A stretch of 5,826 bases of DNA from NCBI GenBank assembly GCA_024763135.1, contig JANTGD010000244.1, positions 1-5,826 of the forward strand. The letters run 5' to 3'. Origin of the DNA: Thiotrichales bacterium (GTDB taxonomy: Bacteria; Pseudomonadota; Gammaproteobacteria; UWMA-0217). Position 1 is the first letter of the stretch. Every line of letters begins with the position of its first letter. Below are positions 1 through 5,826 of this stretch, piece after piece. The notes beneath the pieces are model-generated. The model was not told where the DNA came from, ran no database searches, and saw only the letters and a list, made by a program, of their open reading frames with translations. Both the position numbers and the translations under genes were made by a program.

Positions 1-130
1 TCACCATAGGACCACTATGATTCATAAAAACAAAACCACATCTAACCCCTTGATGACTCACTGATACAGACAGTTTGGGCTTGGCGGTGTACTAGGGTGC
101 CGTGTAACGCGCTATCGCTTGGGTCGTGGT

Positions 131-187
131 AGCCAGAGGTGGTGCCTGGCTTGCCAAATGCCGCGCTGCTGTCAGGTAGGTGACAGC
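131..187 (+). promoter_or_regulatory. Two tandem short hairpins in the hppA leader
   Basis: AGCCAG (131-136) pairs with CTGGCT (146-151) across a 9-base loop. GCTGTCA (168-174) pairs perfectly with TGACAGC (181-187) across a 6-base loop. Neither is followed by a T run, so they are not simple terminators. They could be part of a structured 5' leader or an operator for hppA. I do not recognise a known riboswitch class. The role is inference only, and both hairpins are short enough to occur by chance. Confidence 0.25.
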
Positions 188-395
188 GTGGACAGATGAG
201 CGAGTTACAATCGAACTCATTAATCCATGCAAAAGTGCTTGCACAATCATCGCTTCGCCTGCTAAGCCAGAAAGCGGAGGAGATAGCAAGTCGGTTACTG
301 GCGATATGTTTTCGATGCGACACCATGGCGCGGGCAGCGGGTGTTGGGCATCAGGTTTTATCCCGGTCGAAAAACCTCGCTGCATGACCTCGGTC

Positions 396-400
396 AGGAG
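396..400 (+). promoter_or_regulatory. Ribosome binding site of hppA
   Basis: AGGAG lies 8 bases before the ATG at 409. This near-consensus Shine-Dalgarno sequence fixes the hppA start. Confidence 0.85.
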
Positions 401-408
401 TTGTCACC

Positions 409-2457
409 ATGCATCAATTATTATTACTGAGCTTGATTGCAGCCGCCACAGGTGTGGTGTACGCCATTTTGAATATTATTTGGGTATTGCGTCAGCCCGA
501 TGGTGGCGCGGAATTGCGTGTACCTTATCATGCCATTTATCTGGGTGCGCAGGCCTTTATCCGCACTCAGTACAGCACCATTCTCAGTTTTGCCCTATTG
601 ATTTATGCGGTACTTTGGCTCACGCCAAAATTCGGCCTTTTTACCGCAGTGGGATTCGCCATTGGCGCATTGTTTTCCATGTTCTCCGGCATTATTGGCA
701 TGTCGGTATCGGTGCGCGCGAATGTGCGTACCACGCAGGCCGCGCGGCAGGGTGTGGCCCCGGCGTTTCGCGTGGCGCTGCGTGCTGGTGCGGTCACCGG
801 GTTTTTAGTCGGCGCGCTGGGGCTGGCAGCCGTGGCGAGTTTCTACGCCTTGCTCAGCTGGTTCAATCAGAGCGCACAAATCGATTTGCAGCCACTGGCA
901 GGTTTGGGATTTGGGGCCGCTTTGGTGAGTATTTTCGCACGGCTTGGAGGCGGCATCTTTACCAAGGCAGCCGATGTAGGCGCGGATATGGTGGGCAAGA
1001 TCGAACAGGGCATCCCTGAGGACGACCCACGTAATGCCGCGGTGATCGCGGATAATGTGGGCGACAATGTGGGAGATTGCGCGGGGATGGCAGCTGATGT
1101 TTTCGAGAGCTATGCCGTCACCGTCGTTGCTACCATGCTGGTTGCCGCGCAAATGTTTCCCGGTGATTTAAACGCTTTGCTTTTACCCTTGGGCCTGGGC
1201 GCGGTTGCCTTGCTTGCCGGGGTCGTCGCTATTCCTCTGGGTACGTTGCGCATCGGTCGCTCTGCGTTACGCTCGGTTTCGTGGTCGGTTTTGCTCAGCC
1301 TGTTGCTCACCGCAGCAGGATTTTACTATTTGACTGTGAGTGTGCTTGGCGAGGTCGGTGGTTATTCTGGTCTTGCGATTTTTTATACCACCCTGGTGGG
1401 GCTGGGTGTGGCCATGGCATTTCTTCTGTCCACCAATTATTTTACCAGCGCTGCTTTCGCGCCCGTCCGGCGGATCGCCAAAGCCTCTCGTTCCGGGCAT
1501 GCCACCAATATTATTACCGGGCTGGCCGTGGGTATGGAATCCACAGTTATTCCGACGCTGATAATTATTTGTGCGATCGTCATGTCTTACTGGTTGGCGG
1601 GCCTCTACGGCATTGCAATAGCCACCTGTGCGTTATTGGCCATGACCCCGGTGGTCATTACCGTCGATGCCTTTGGCCCGGTCACCGACAATGCCGGTGG
1701 GATCGCCGAAATGTCCGGCTTGAAGGCGGAAGTGCGGGAAGTGACCGATGCACTCGATGCCGTGGGGAACACCACAAAATCACTGACCAAGGCCTTCGCT
1801 ATCGGTTCGGCTGGGCTGGCGGCATTGGTGTTGTTTGCCGCCTTTGTCGTGGAATTCGGCGCGCATGCGCAACAGCTCAGCTTCGACCTGCAAGAACCCT
1901 ATACCCTGGCCGGACTCTTTATCGGTGGATTACTCCCTTTTGTGTTCAGTGGGTTTGCGCTGGATGCCGTAGGTAAAGCAGCGGGCGAAATCGTTGCAGA
2001 GGTACGCCGCCAGTTTCATGAGCACCCTGGCATTATGCTGGGCAAAGAGCGCCCCGATTACAGCCGTGCTGTCAGTTTGCTGACAAAGTCTTCGCTCAAA
2101 GGCATGCTTGTGCCCGGCCTGATTCCCGTAGCCGTGCCGCTGGCAATTGCATTTATCTGGCAACCTTTGGGTCCGGCAGGCAGCGCCGCACATCTTATGG
2201 GCGGAACCCTCATCGGCGCCATCGTCAGCGGATTTATCTTAGCCATTTCCATGTGCACCGGCGGCGCAGCCTGGGACAATGCAAAAAAATACATCGAAAG
2301 CGGCGCCGAAGGTGGCAAACAGTCCACCGCCTACCCCGCCGCCGTCACCGGTGATACCGTGGGCGACCCCTACAAAGATACCGCCGGCCCCGCCATCAAC
2401 CCCATGCGCAAAGTACTCAGCCTAATGGCCGTACTCCTGGTGCCATTTCTCGTTTAA
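409..2457 (+). CDS. hppA: Membrane-bound proton-translocating pyrophosphatase, K+-independent type
   Basis: A 682-residue polytopic inner-membrane protein that hydrolyses pyrophosphate to two phosphates and pumps protons out of the cytoplasm. Length fits the bacterial family (about 660-800). The family motifs are intact. The substrate-site segment starts at D189 (DVGADMVGKIE, with K197 and E199). The acidic loop DNVGDNVGD spans 215-223, and DVFESY at 230-235 places the gate glutamate at E233. DAFGPVTDNAGG spans 420-431. The C-terminal Mg/PPi motif GDTVGDPYKDT spans 648-658. In GNTTKSLTK (453-461), K457 and T460 occupy the two positions that distinguish K+-independent enzymes; K+-dependent ones carry Ala and Gly/Ala there. 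The start is the ATG with AGGAG 8 bases upstream and a hydrophobic first helix. No co-transcribed partner is visible, and a hairpin at 2574-2618 closes the unit. H+ rather than Na+ specificity is inferred from subfamily. Confidence 0.97.
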   Translation: MHQLLLLSLIAAATGVVYAILNIIWVLRQPDGGAELRVPYHAIYLGAQAFIRTQYSTILSFALLIYAVLWLTPKFGLFTAVGFAIGALFSMFSGIIGMSVSVRANVRTTQAARQGVAPAFRVALRAGAVTGFLVGALGLAAVASFYALLSWFNQSAQIDLQPLAGLGFGAALVSIFARLGGGIFTKAADVGADMVGKIEQGIPEDDPRNAAVIADNVGDNVGDCAGMAADVFESYAVTVVATMLVAAQMFPGDLNALLLPLGLGAVALLAGVVAIPLGTLRIGRSALRSVSWSVLLSLLLTAAGFYYLTVSVLGEVGGYSGLAIFYTTLVGLGVAMAFLLSTNYFTSAAFAPVRRIAKASRSGHATNIITGLAVGMESTVIPTLIIICAIVMSYWLAGLYGIAIATCALLAMTPVVITVDAFGPVTDNAGGIAEMSGLKAEVREVTDALDAVGNTTKSLTKAFAIGSAGLAALVLFAAFVVEFGAHAQQLSFDLQEPYTLAGLFIGGLLPFVFSGFALDAVGKAAGEIVAEVRRQFHEHPGIMLGKERPDYSRAVSLLTKSSLKGMLVPGLIPVAVPLAIAFIWQPLGPAGSAAHLMGGTLIGAIVSGFILAISMCTGGAAWDNAKKYIESGAEGGKQSTAYPAAVTGDTVGDPYKDTAGPAINPMRKVLSLMAVLLVPFLV

Positions 2458-2573
2458 TGCACAGGCATATACCGGAGCCAAACAGTAACGACTTCGCGAG
2501 TTGTCAAAAAATGAAGTTACTGCTCAGATTGCCCCTGCAAGGGATCAGGTAAAAACCAAAAATATGAGTTCAG

Positions 2574-2621
2574 GAAGCTCTGATTAATTCTGCCGTGTTA
2601 CGAATTGATCAGAGCTTCTTT
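2574..2621 (+). terminator. Rho-independent terminator of hppA
   Basis: Two 17-base arms (2574-2590 and 2602-2618) pair completely in RNA if one U·G pair is allowed, around an 11-base loop (2591-2601), followed by only three U. It lies 116 bases after the hppA stop, and there is no gene between. The stem is long but only moderately GC-rich and the U tract is short, so efficiency may be modest. The 146-bp mobile repeat begins at 2620, overlapping the U tract. Confidence 0.6.
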
Positions 2622-2765
2622 AACAGGTTGTTGAAAAACTCTCAGCTGGCACGATCCAGTGTTAATTGTGGCTCAAAATGCTCATTGACTGCGTGTAGAC
2701 TGCGCTTTTTCTCCAGATTTTGCCTTGTTTCGCACTCACCTGAGAGTTTTTCAACAGCCTGTTAA
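2620..2765. mobile_element. MITE-like 146-bp element, copy 1
   Basis: A non-coding element with 26-bp terminal inverted repeats (2620-2645 and 2740-2765), matching at 25 of 26 positions. The inner ends read GTTGTTGAAAAACTCTCAG and its complement. The 94-base core has no gene. A copy with only 4 differences in 146 bases lies at 5375-5520 in the same orientation. Small size, long terminal repeats, lack of a gene and high copy identity are the marks of a MITE moved in trans by a transposase elsewhere. Ends with a 'gttgaaaaac' block recall those of several DDE insertion sequences, but I cannot name the parent. TTAA sits at both outer edges and could be a 4-bp target duplication or part of the ends. 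Confidence 0.8.
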
Positions 2766-3288
2766 GACCCAGGCGTTGCTGGATGAAGGAGCGGTAGTGG
2801 TCTGCATGGCCTACGTCGATCTGAATCCGATTCGCGCCGGCATCGCAGAAACAGCCGAAGCATCGGAATACAGCAGTGTGTCTCAAAGGCTGGAAAAGGC
2901 GCGTTCAAGCCATCAGAACATCGTCAACGAAACCCTCACCCCTATCTGTTCAGGCAGTGATCCCGACTCGACGCTGAAAGCACACACTCATACCGCCCGG
3001 ATCCGTGCGGTAGCCCTCAAGGGGTATCTGCAACTCATCGACTGGACAGGCCGTCAGATACGCGAAGGTAAAACCAGTCATATTCCCCATCCTCTCAGCC
3101 CGATAGTGGAGCGACTCGGATTCGATAGTGGCGCCTGGACAGAAACAGCCAACCATTTCCGCAGCCGTTTTGGTATCACCGTCGGTCATTGGGATCGGAT
3201 CAAGGCTAAGGCCGCACAAACGGGAAGGCACTGGTTGCATGGGATAAAGATATCCCAGCAGGCTTACCGCATAGCGCTGACTTCGTAA
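2764..3288 (+). pseudogene. C-terminal fragment of an IS200-like (RAYT-type) transposase
   Basis: The frame holds 174 residues that match, by recall, the C-terminal part of REP-associated tyrosine transposases (Y1/HUH superfamily), single-strand DNA transposases often linked to REP palindromes. Recognisable blocks are QALLDE (3-8), MAYVDLNPIRAG (15-26), YLQLIDWTGR (88-97), PIVERLG and TGRHWLHG near the end. Y17 in the AYVDLNP block is a plausible catalytic tyrosine. The N-terminal HUH domain with its metal-binding HxH motif is missing: upstream of residue 1 the sequence is the right end of the MITE-like element. An ATG at 2725 inside that element keeps the frame open and could in principle start a 187-residue protein, but no catalytic activity is expected. 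The remaining frame has no stop or frameshift, so the truncation seems fairly recent. The missing half is not found upstream of 2620. Confidence 0.85.
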
Positions 3289-3366
3289 CCTGTTAATTTA
3301 TTTTTTTCGCCGCTTTCTAACCAGGCCCATGGTGCTGCGGCTCGATTGTGTTGCTGGGGTGCGAAC

Positions 3367-3394
3367 TTGGTTATCAGCATTCTGAACGTATACT
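3367..3394 (+). promoter_or_regulatory. Candidate sigma70 promoter
   Basis: TTGGTT (3367-3372) and TATACT (3389-3394) are separated by 16 bases. The -10 box is close to consensus. Transcription would start near 3401, giving a leader of about 360 bases before the lipoprotein gene. A second weaker pair, TTGCAA (3460-3465) and TACAGT (3482-3487), lies downstream with the same spacing. Neither can be preferred without start-site data. Confidence 0.35.
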
Positions 3395-3559
3395 TTAACC
3401 TTTGTGGATCGACGCAACCTTACCAAATCCTCTGTTTTCTATTCGCGGCGCTGGATAGCTTGCAAAGATGACACTGATTCCTACAGTCTGATTCGAGAGA
3501 AAAATGGATGTGCGTGTTCTCCTCCCGATCCGCTCTCTATACTCTGAGCTTATCTTTTT

Positions 3560-3579
3560 ATATTAACTGAAAGTTATAT
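3560..3579. promoter_or_regulatory. AT-rich imperfect palindrome, possible operator
   Basis: ATATTAACT and AGTTATAT flank a 3-base centre (GAA) and pair except for one extra T. It lies between the candidate promoters and the lipoprotein start. It could be a repressor site or a chance product of AT-rich DNA. Confidence 0.2.
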
Positions 3580-3752
3580 TGTTTATTTTAATGGATATGA
3601 ACTCCTAAACTTGCGTAAATATTTGGATGTTGCGAGATACATCTATAGCCTAAAAAATGTGAATTTCATCACGTTTATTTCCTGCTTGGTTATCCACTAT
3701 ACATACGGTCCTGTTAAGAAAAGTAAGCGTTCTAGTCATCTAAGATAGAAGC

Positions 3753-3757
3753 GGGGA
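3753..3757 (+). promoter_or_regulatory. Ribosome binding site of the lipoprotein gene
   Basis: GGGGA lies 7 bases before the ATG at 3765. It supports that start, which also places a proper lipoprotein signal peptide at the N-terminus. Confidence 0.7.
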
Positions 3758-3764
3758 ATAAAAT

Positions 3765-5309
3765 ATGAAAACGTTAAAAAGTAAGGCATTTGTGGGTGTA
3801 ATGTTACTTGCGCTTTTCGGCTTGGGTAGCTGTACAGGTGGCGGGACAGGGACGGGTAATTCCAGTGTTGCTGATTCAGGCGGAAGCGGAACTGGTAACG
3901 GCGGAAGTGGTGACGATAATGGAGGAGGTTCTTCGACGCAAAAAGCGACTGTATTCTTAGATTTTTATCACCCTGCTGATCCTACAGAAAAAAGTTTAAA
4001 AAGTATTGTGGTAAACGATTCCGGTGATACCGAACACAAGGTGATTACCAATAAAGTTTATCCAAAACAAGGATATGGTGGGAGATGGATTTTTTCAGAA
4101 GAAGCAGATGCCAGCAAAGAGTATTGCGTCATGGCACTAAATCAAGACTTTGATCAGGGGCATAGTAGCTACGGTACGCTAATCAACCTTCTCAGCGGAC
4201 AGGATGAAAGGCTGCCGTTGCCTCCAGCCAGGGATGAGAGCCATTTTTCCTATTACCAGGAAGGATCTGGAAAAGTCGGGCAGAATCATGTCTTTTATAT
4301 CTCAGTTGATCACCATTTGGCGTACAGTGATGATACGGAAAAAGGCTATCTACGATATGATATTAACAATAAAGACTACGTAGCAGCAATCTCCTGTAAT
4401 TCTTTTATTGTCGGGCAGCCTGAAAAGAAAGTGGATACAGAGGCGTGCAGTAGAAGTTCACTTTTTGTTCCTTCGACAAATGATCGTTATATCTATGGTG
4501 ACATGACTGGGTGGGGCGTCGATGGTGGCCAGAATCACTATGATTACACCGTGCTATATCAGTATGATTTTGATACGTCGACTTACTCCCGTCTTGGCGA
4601 AGATAGCAGTGTAGAATTTGCGGGCGCGACATCTGATGTAAACTATCTGCTCTACACTAACGGGGAAGATAAAAAGGTTTACAATGTCACTACAGGTAAT
4701 ACCAAGACCCTTAAAAATATTTCATATATCGGCAGTCCTACGCGGGCGCAATGGAATAATAGCGGTTTTCTTATCGGTTCGAGGTACAATGATATTCTTT
4801 CAGATACAACGGTAGAAGTTGTTGCCAACAATGTTAATAATATCAAAAGTTCTCAGTTCTCTCCCGATGGAAAATCCATCTTTTTTATCTTAAAGGATGA
4901 ACCGGCTATACTTTATCGAACAGATGATCTGAGTGCGGGGAGCTCCTATCACAAGGTAATGGACATTACAGAGGATGATGATCTCCTGGTTCTTAGAGGC
5001 GTCAGTAGTGTGCCTGTGCCAAGCAGTTCCGATGGATCTACTAGCGGCAGTAGTGCTGACGGTTCAGGTAGCTCTTCTTCAGGCTCTTCGGAAGTAAAAA
5101 AGGGAGCCTGTATATGGGATGACAGCGTTTTTATTAACTGCAGAGATAACCTGACGCCTGAAGAATGCACGCTTGAGAAACTTGATCCTCTTGATGTGGG
5201 TTCAGGTAACCAGATTTTTATCAGTCCCAAATCCTGCACAGAGAATGGGTTTGAAGACTTTATCGAATTGGATGATGGGGTGAAAGAGTATTTCAAAACA
5301 ACGGGGTGA
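3765..5309 (+). CDS. Predicted outer-membrane lipoprotein with TolB/WD40-like propeller region and Cys-containing tail
   Basis: I do not recognise the family; function is unknown. Residues 1-22 are a lipoprotein signal peptide (basic start, hydrophobic core), with lipobox LGSC and lipidated C23. Thr at +2 rather than Asp argues for Lol-dependent outer-membrane sorting. Residues 24-60 are a Gly/Ser/Asn-rich tether. About 61-412 is a globular, aromatic-rich part with propeller-like strands: FSPDGKSIFFI at 365-375 is typical of TolB/WD40-type blades, and DRYIYGDM and NYLLYTNGED look like similar units. A Ser/Gly linker (about 420-442) leads to a C-terminal segment (445-514) with C449, C459, C468 and C491, which could form two disulfides in the periplasm or outside. 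The gene is clearly richer in A+T than hppA and stands alone between a promoter region and a terminator, bracketed by two MITE-like copies, suggesting acquired DNA. Start fixed by GGGGA and the signal peptide. Confidence 0.9.
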   Translation: MKTLKSKAFVGVMLLALFGLGSCTGGGTGTGNSSVADSGGSGTGNGGSGDDNGGGSSTQKATVFLDFYHPADPTEKSLKSIVVNDSGDTEHKVITNKVYPKQGYGGRWIFSEEADASKEYCVMALNQDFDQGHSSYGTLINLLSGQDERLPLPPARDESHFSYYQEGSGKVGQNHVFYISVDHHLAYSDDTEKGYLRYDINNKDYVAAISCNSFIVGQPEKKVDTEACSRSSLFVPSTNDRYIYGDMTGWGVDGGQNHYDYTVLYQYDFDTSTYSRLGEDSSVEFAGATSDVNYLLYTNGEDKKVYNVTTGNTKTLKNISYIGSPTRAQWNNSGFLIGSRYNDILSDTTVEVVANNVNNIKSSQFSPDGKSIFFILKDEPAILYRTDDLSAGSSYHKVMDITEDDDLLVLRGVSSVPVPSSSDGSTSGSSADGSGSSSSGSSEVKKGACIWDDSVFINCRDNLTPEECTLEKLDPLDVGSGNQIFISPKSCTENGFEDFIELDDGVKEYFKTTG

Positions 5310-5318
5310 AATACGATT

Positions 5319-5354
5319 GATGCGCTGCTGTCGGAATCGGCGCGCATCTTTCTT
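5319..5354 (+). terminator. Rho-independent terminator of the lipoprotein gene
   Basis: GATGCGC (5319-5325) pairs with GCGCATC (5342-5348), and inside it GCTG (5327-5330) pairs with CGGC (5338-5341), with one bulged T and a 7-base loop. The GC-rich 11-pair stem is followed by TTTCTT. It starts 9 bases after the stop codon. Confidence 0.85.
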
Positions 5355-5374
5355 GAAAGTATGCCAAATGGAGC

Positions 5375-5520
5375 TTAGCAAGTTGTTGAAAAACTCTCAG
5401 CTGGCACGATCCAGCGTTAATTGTGGCTCAAAATGCTAATTGACTGCGTGTAGACTGCGCTTTTTCTCCAGATTTTGCCTTGTTTCGCACTCACCTGAGA
5501 GTTTTTCAACAGCCTGTTAA
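5375..5520. mobile_element. MITE-like 146-bp element, copy 2
   Basis: The same element as at 2620-2765, same orientation and same length. It differs at four positions: 5378 and 5381 in the left repeat, 5415 and 5438 in the core. Its own terminal repeats (5375-5400 and 5495-5520) match at 23 of 26 positions, so the left end is a little more decayed than in copy 1. It begins 20 bases after the terminator of the lipoprotein gene. TTAG lies at the left edge and TTAA at the right. Confidence 0.8.
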
Positions 5521-5573
5521 GAGCGAGAGAATTATGTGACGGTTGCTATTAACCCAGCCACTCTATAGATCGC

Positions 5574-5723
5574 CTAAGCGGCATAGCGAATCTTGTTATG
5601 CTTGAAATATTTTTTCACACGATCGGGTTTCTTCTGCAGCATTCGCATGTGGCTGGTTGCTTTCTTTTTCAGTTTTTCTTTTGAGCGCGATGTCAGACCC
5701 GGGTGGTTGCCGGTCGCACAGGG
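5574..5723 (-). pseudogene. C-terminal remnant, probably of a transposase
   Basis: On the minus strand an open stretch of 49 codons ends at a TAG (5576-5574) and is cut upstream by an in-frame TAA at 5726-5724. The peptide is very basic, contains GNHPGLTSRSKEKLKKKA and ends in a block reading QKKPDRVKKYFKHNKIRYAA. This coherent, Lys/Arg-rich, YAA-ending tail looks like the C-terminus of an insertion-sequence protein, but I cannot name the family with certainty. No start codon with a ribosome binding site is apparent. An internal ATG would give only about 24 residues. It lies 53 bases beyond MITE copy 2 and just inside the REP-like pair, fitting a graveyard of mobile DNA. It could also be a chance frame. 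Confidence 0.35.
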
Positions 5724-5745
5724 TTACTTTGCAGGTGATATTTTT

Positions 5746-5826
5746 GTAGCCCGGATGGAGCTTGAGTAATCCGGGAAAATCGGAGCTGCGTTCAGTTCAT
5801 CCCGGATTTCGCTGCGCTGCATCCAG
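5746..5826. repeat. REP-like inverted pair (BIME-like), cut by window end
   Basis: The first unit (5746-5776) starts GTAGCCCGGATGGAGC and ends AATCCGGGA, so it can fold on its CCCGGAT/ATCCGGG arms. The second (5800-5826) starts TCCCGGATTTCGCTGCGCTG and reads as the reverse complement of the same unit, running off the window. Two REP units in opposite orientation about 23 bases apart is the usual BIME arrangement. Such palindromes are classically mobilised by RAYT transposases, a fragment of which is present at 2764-3288. Confidence 0.7.

Larger units (their letters stand above)
1..408. other. Gene-free upstream region of hppA
   Basis: I see no convincing gene here. A 63-codon plus-strand frame at 196-387 (starting MSELQSNS) ends 21 bases before hppA, but it has no good ribosome binding site and resembles no family I know. 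Minus-strand frames at 42-326 and 92-385 have the odd composition typical of random frames. The region has two short perfect inverted repeats (131-151 and 168-187, listed separately). The first 50 bases are AT-rich and carry a small inverted repeat (CATAG at 5-9, CTATG at 15-19). I could not find a -35/-10 pair good enough to place the hppA promoter. Confidence 0.6.
3289..3764. other. AT-rich intergenic region before the lipoprotein gene
   Basis: No family-recognisable gene is present. The region contains a T run at 3301-3307, two weak promoter-like sites, an AT-rich imperfect palindrome (3560-3579) and a 20-codon frame (3504-3566, starting MDVRVLLPIR) preceded by a weak GAGAG. Its length suggests that the downstream gene has a regulated or long-leader promoter, or that it is leftover DNA from insertion events. 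Confidence 0.6.

Noticed and set aside
48..66. Fluoride riboswitch, suggested by a 'tgatgactc' string upstream of a pyrophosphatase gene
   Set aside because: The conserved 5' part of that riboswitch and its pseudoknot partners are not found in the 50 bases before it.
196..387. 63-codon frame just upstream of hppA as a real small gene
   Set aside because: No Shine-Dalgarno sequence of quality before the ATG and no recognisable family; kept only as a possibility in the leader finding.
180..1019. 279-codon plus-strand frame overlapping the start of hppA
   Set aside because: Cys/Arg/His-rich composition without family resemblance. It overlaps a well-supported hppA coding region in another frame.
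1281..1976. 231-codon plus-strand frame inside hppA
   Set aside because: Shadow of hppA with unnatural composition rich in Cys, Arg and Trp.
2489..2505. ACGACT/AGTTGT hairpin after hppA as the terminator
   Set aside because: It needs a G·U pair, has a small stem and is followed by A residues rather than T; the 2574-2618 hairpin is far stronger.
3241..3256. Perfect GGGATA/TATCCC hairpin as a terminator or transposase recognition site
   Set aside because: It lies inside the transposase reading frame, is AT-rich with only 6 pairs and has no T run after it; chance is a good explanation.
4949..5347. 132-codon minus-strand frame across the end of the lipoprotein gene
   Set aside because: Antisense shadow of the Ser-rich linker and tail; it also overlaps the terminator hairpin.

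Overview
The window looks like chromosomal DNA from a gammaproteobacterium. This is inferred from a K+-independent type proton-pumping pyrophosphatase, an IS200-like (RAYT-type) transposase remnant of a kind common in that class, and a REP-like inverted repeat pair of the 'cccggat…atccggg' type. The species cannot be named from the sequence alone.

Layout. Bases 1-408 hold no gene I can support, only a leader with two short hairpins. Bases 409-2457 encode a complete membrane pyrophosphatase (hppA), closed by a hairpin at 2574-2618. Directly after that hairpin comes a 146-bp element with 26-bp terminal inverted repeats (copy 1, 2620-2765). Its right edge runs straight into the C-terminal half of an IS200-like transposase (2764-3288) whose N-terminal half is absent. 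A 476-bp AT-richer intergenic region (3289-3764) leads to a 514-residue predicted outer-membrane lipoprotein (3765-5309) with its own strong terminator (5319-5354). A second, about 97% identical copy of the 146-bp element follows in the same orientation (5375-5520). The end of the window holds a small minus-strand reading-frame remnant (5574-5723), probably from a transposase, and a REP-like inverted pair cut off by the window edge (5746-5826).

How the parts relate. hppA is a single-gene housekeeping unit that couples pyrophosphate hydrolysis to proton export. Everything after 2619 looks like accessory DNA: two direct copies of a non-autonomous MITE-like element enclose a broken transposase and an orphan lipoprotein gene of lower GC. 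Both element copies sit immediately downstream of intrinsic terminators. The most interesting points are this element pair, its apparent siting beside terminators, and the unrecognised two-part lipoprotein it brackets. I found no CRISPR array, tRNA, rRNA or recognisable defence system.
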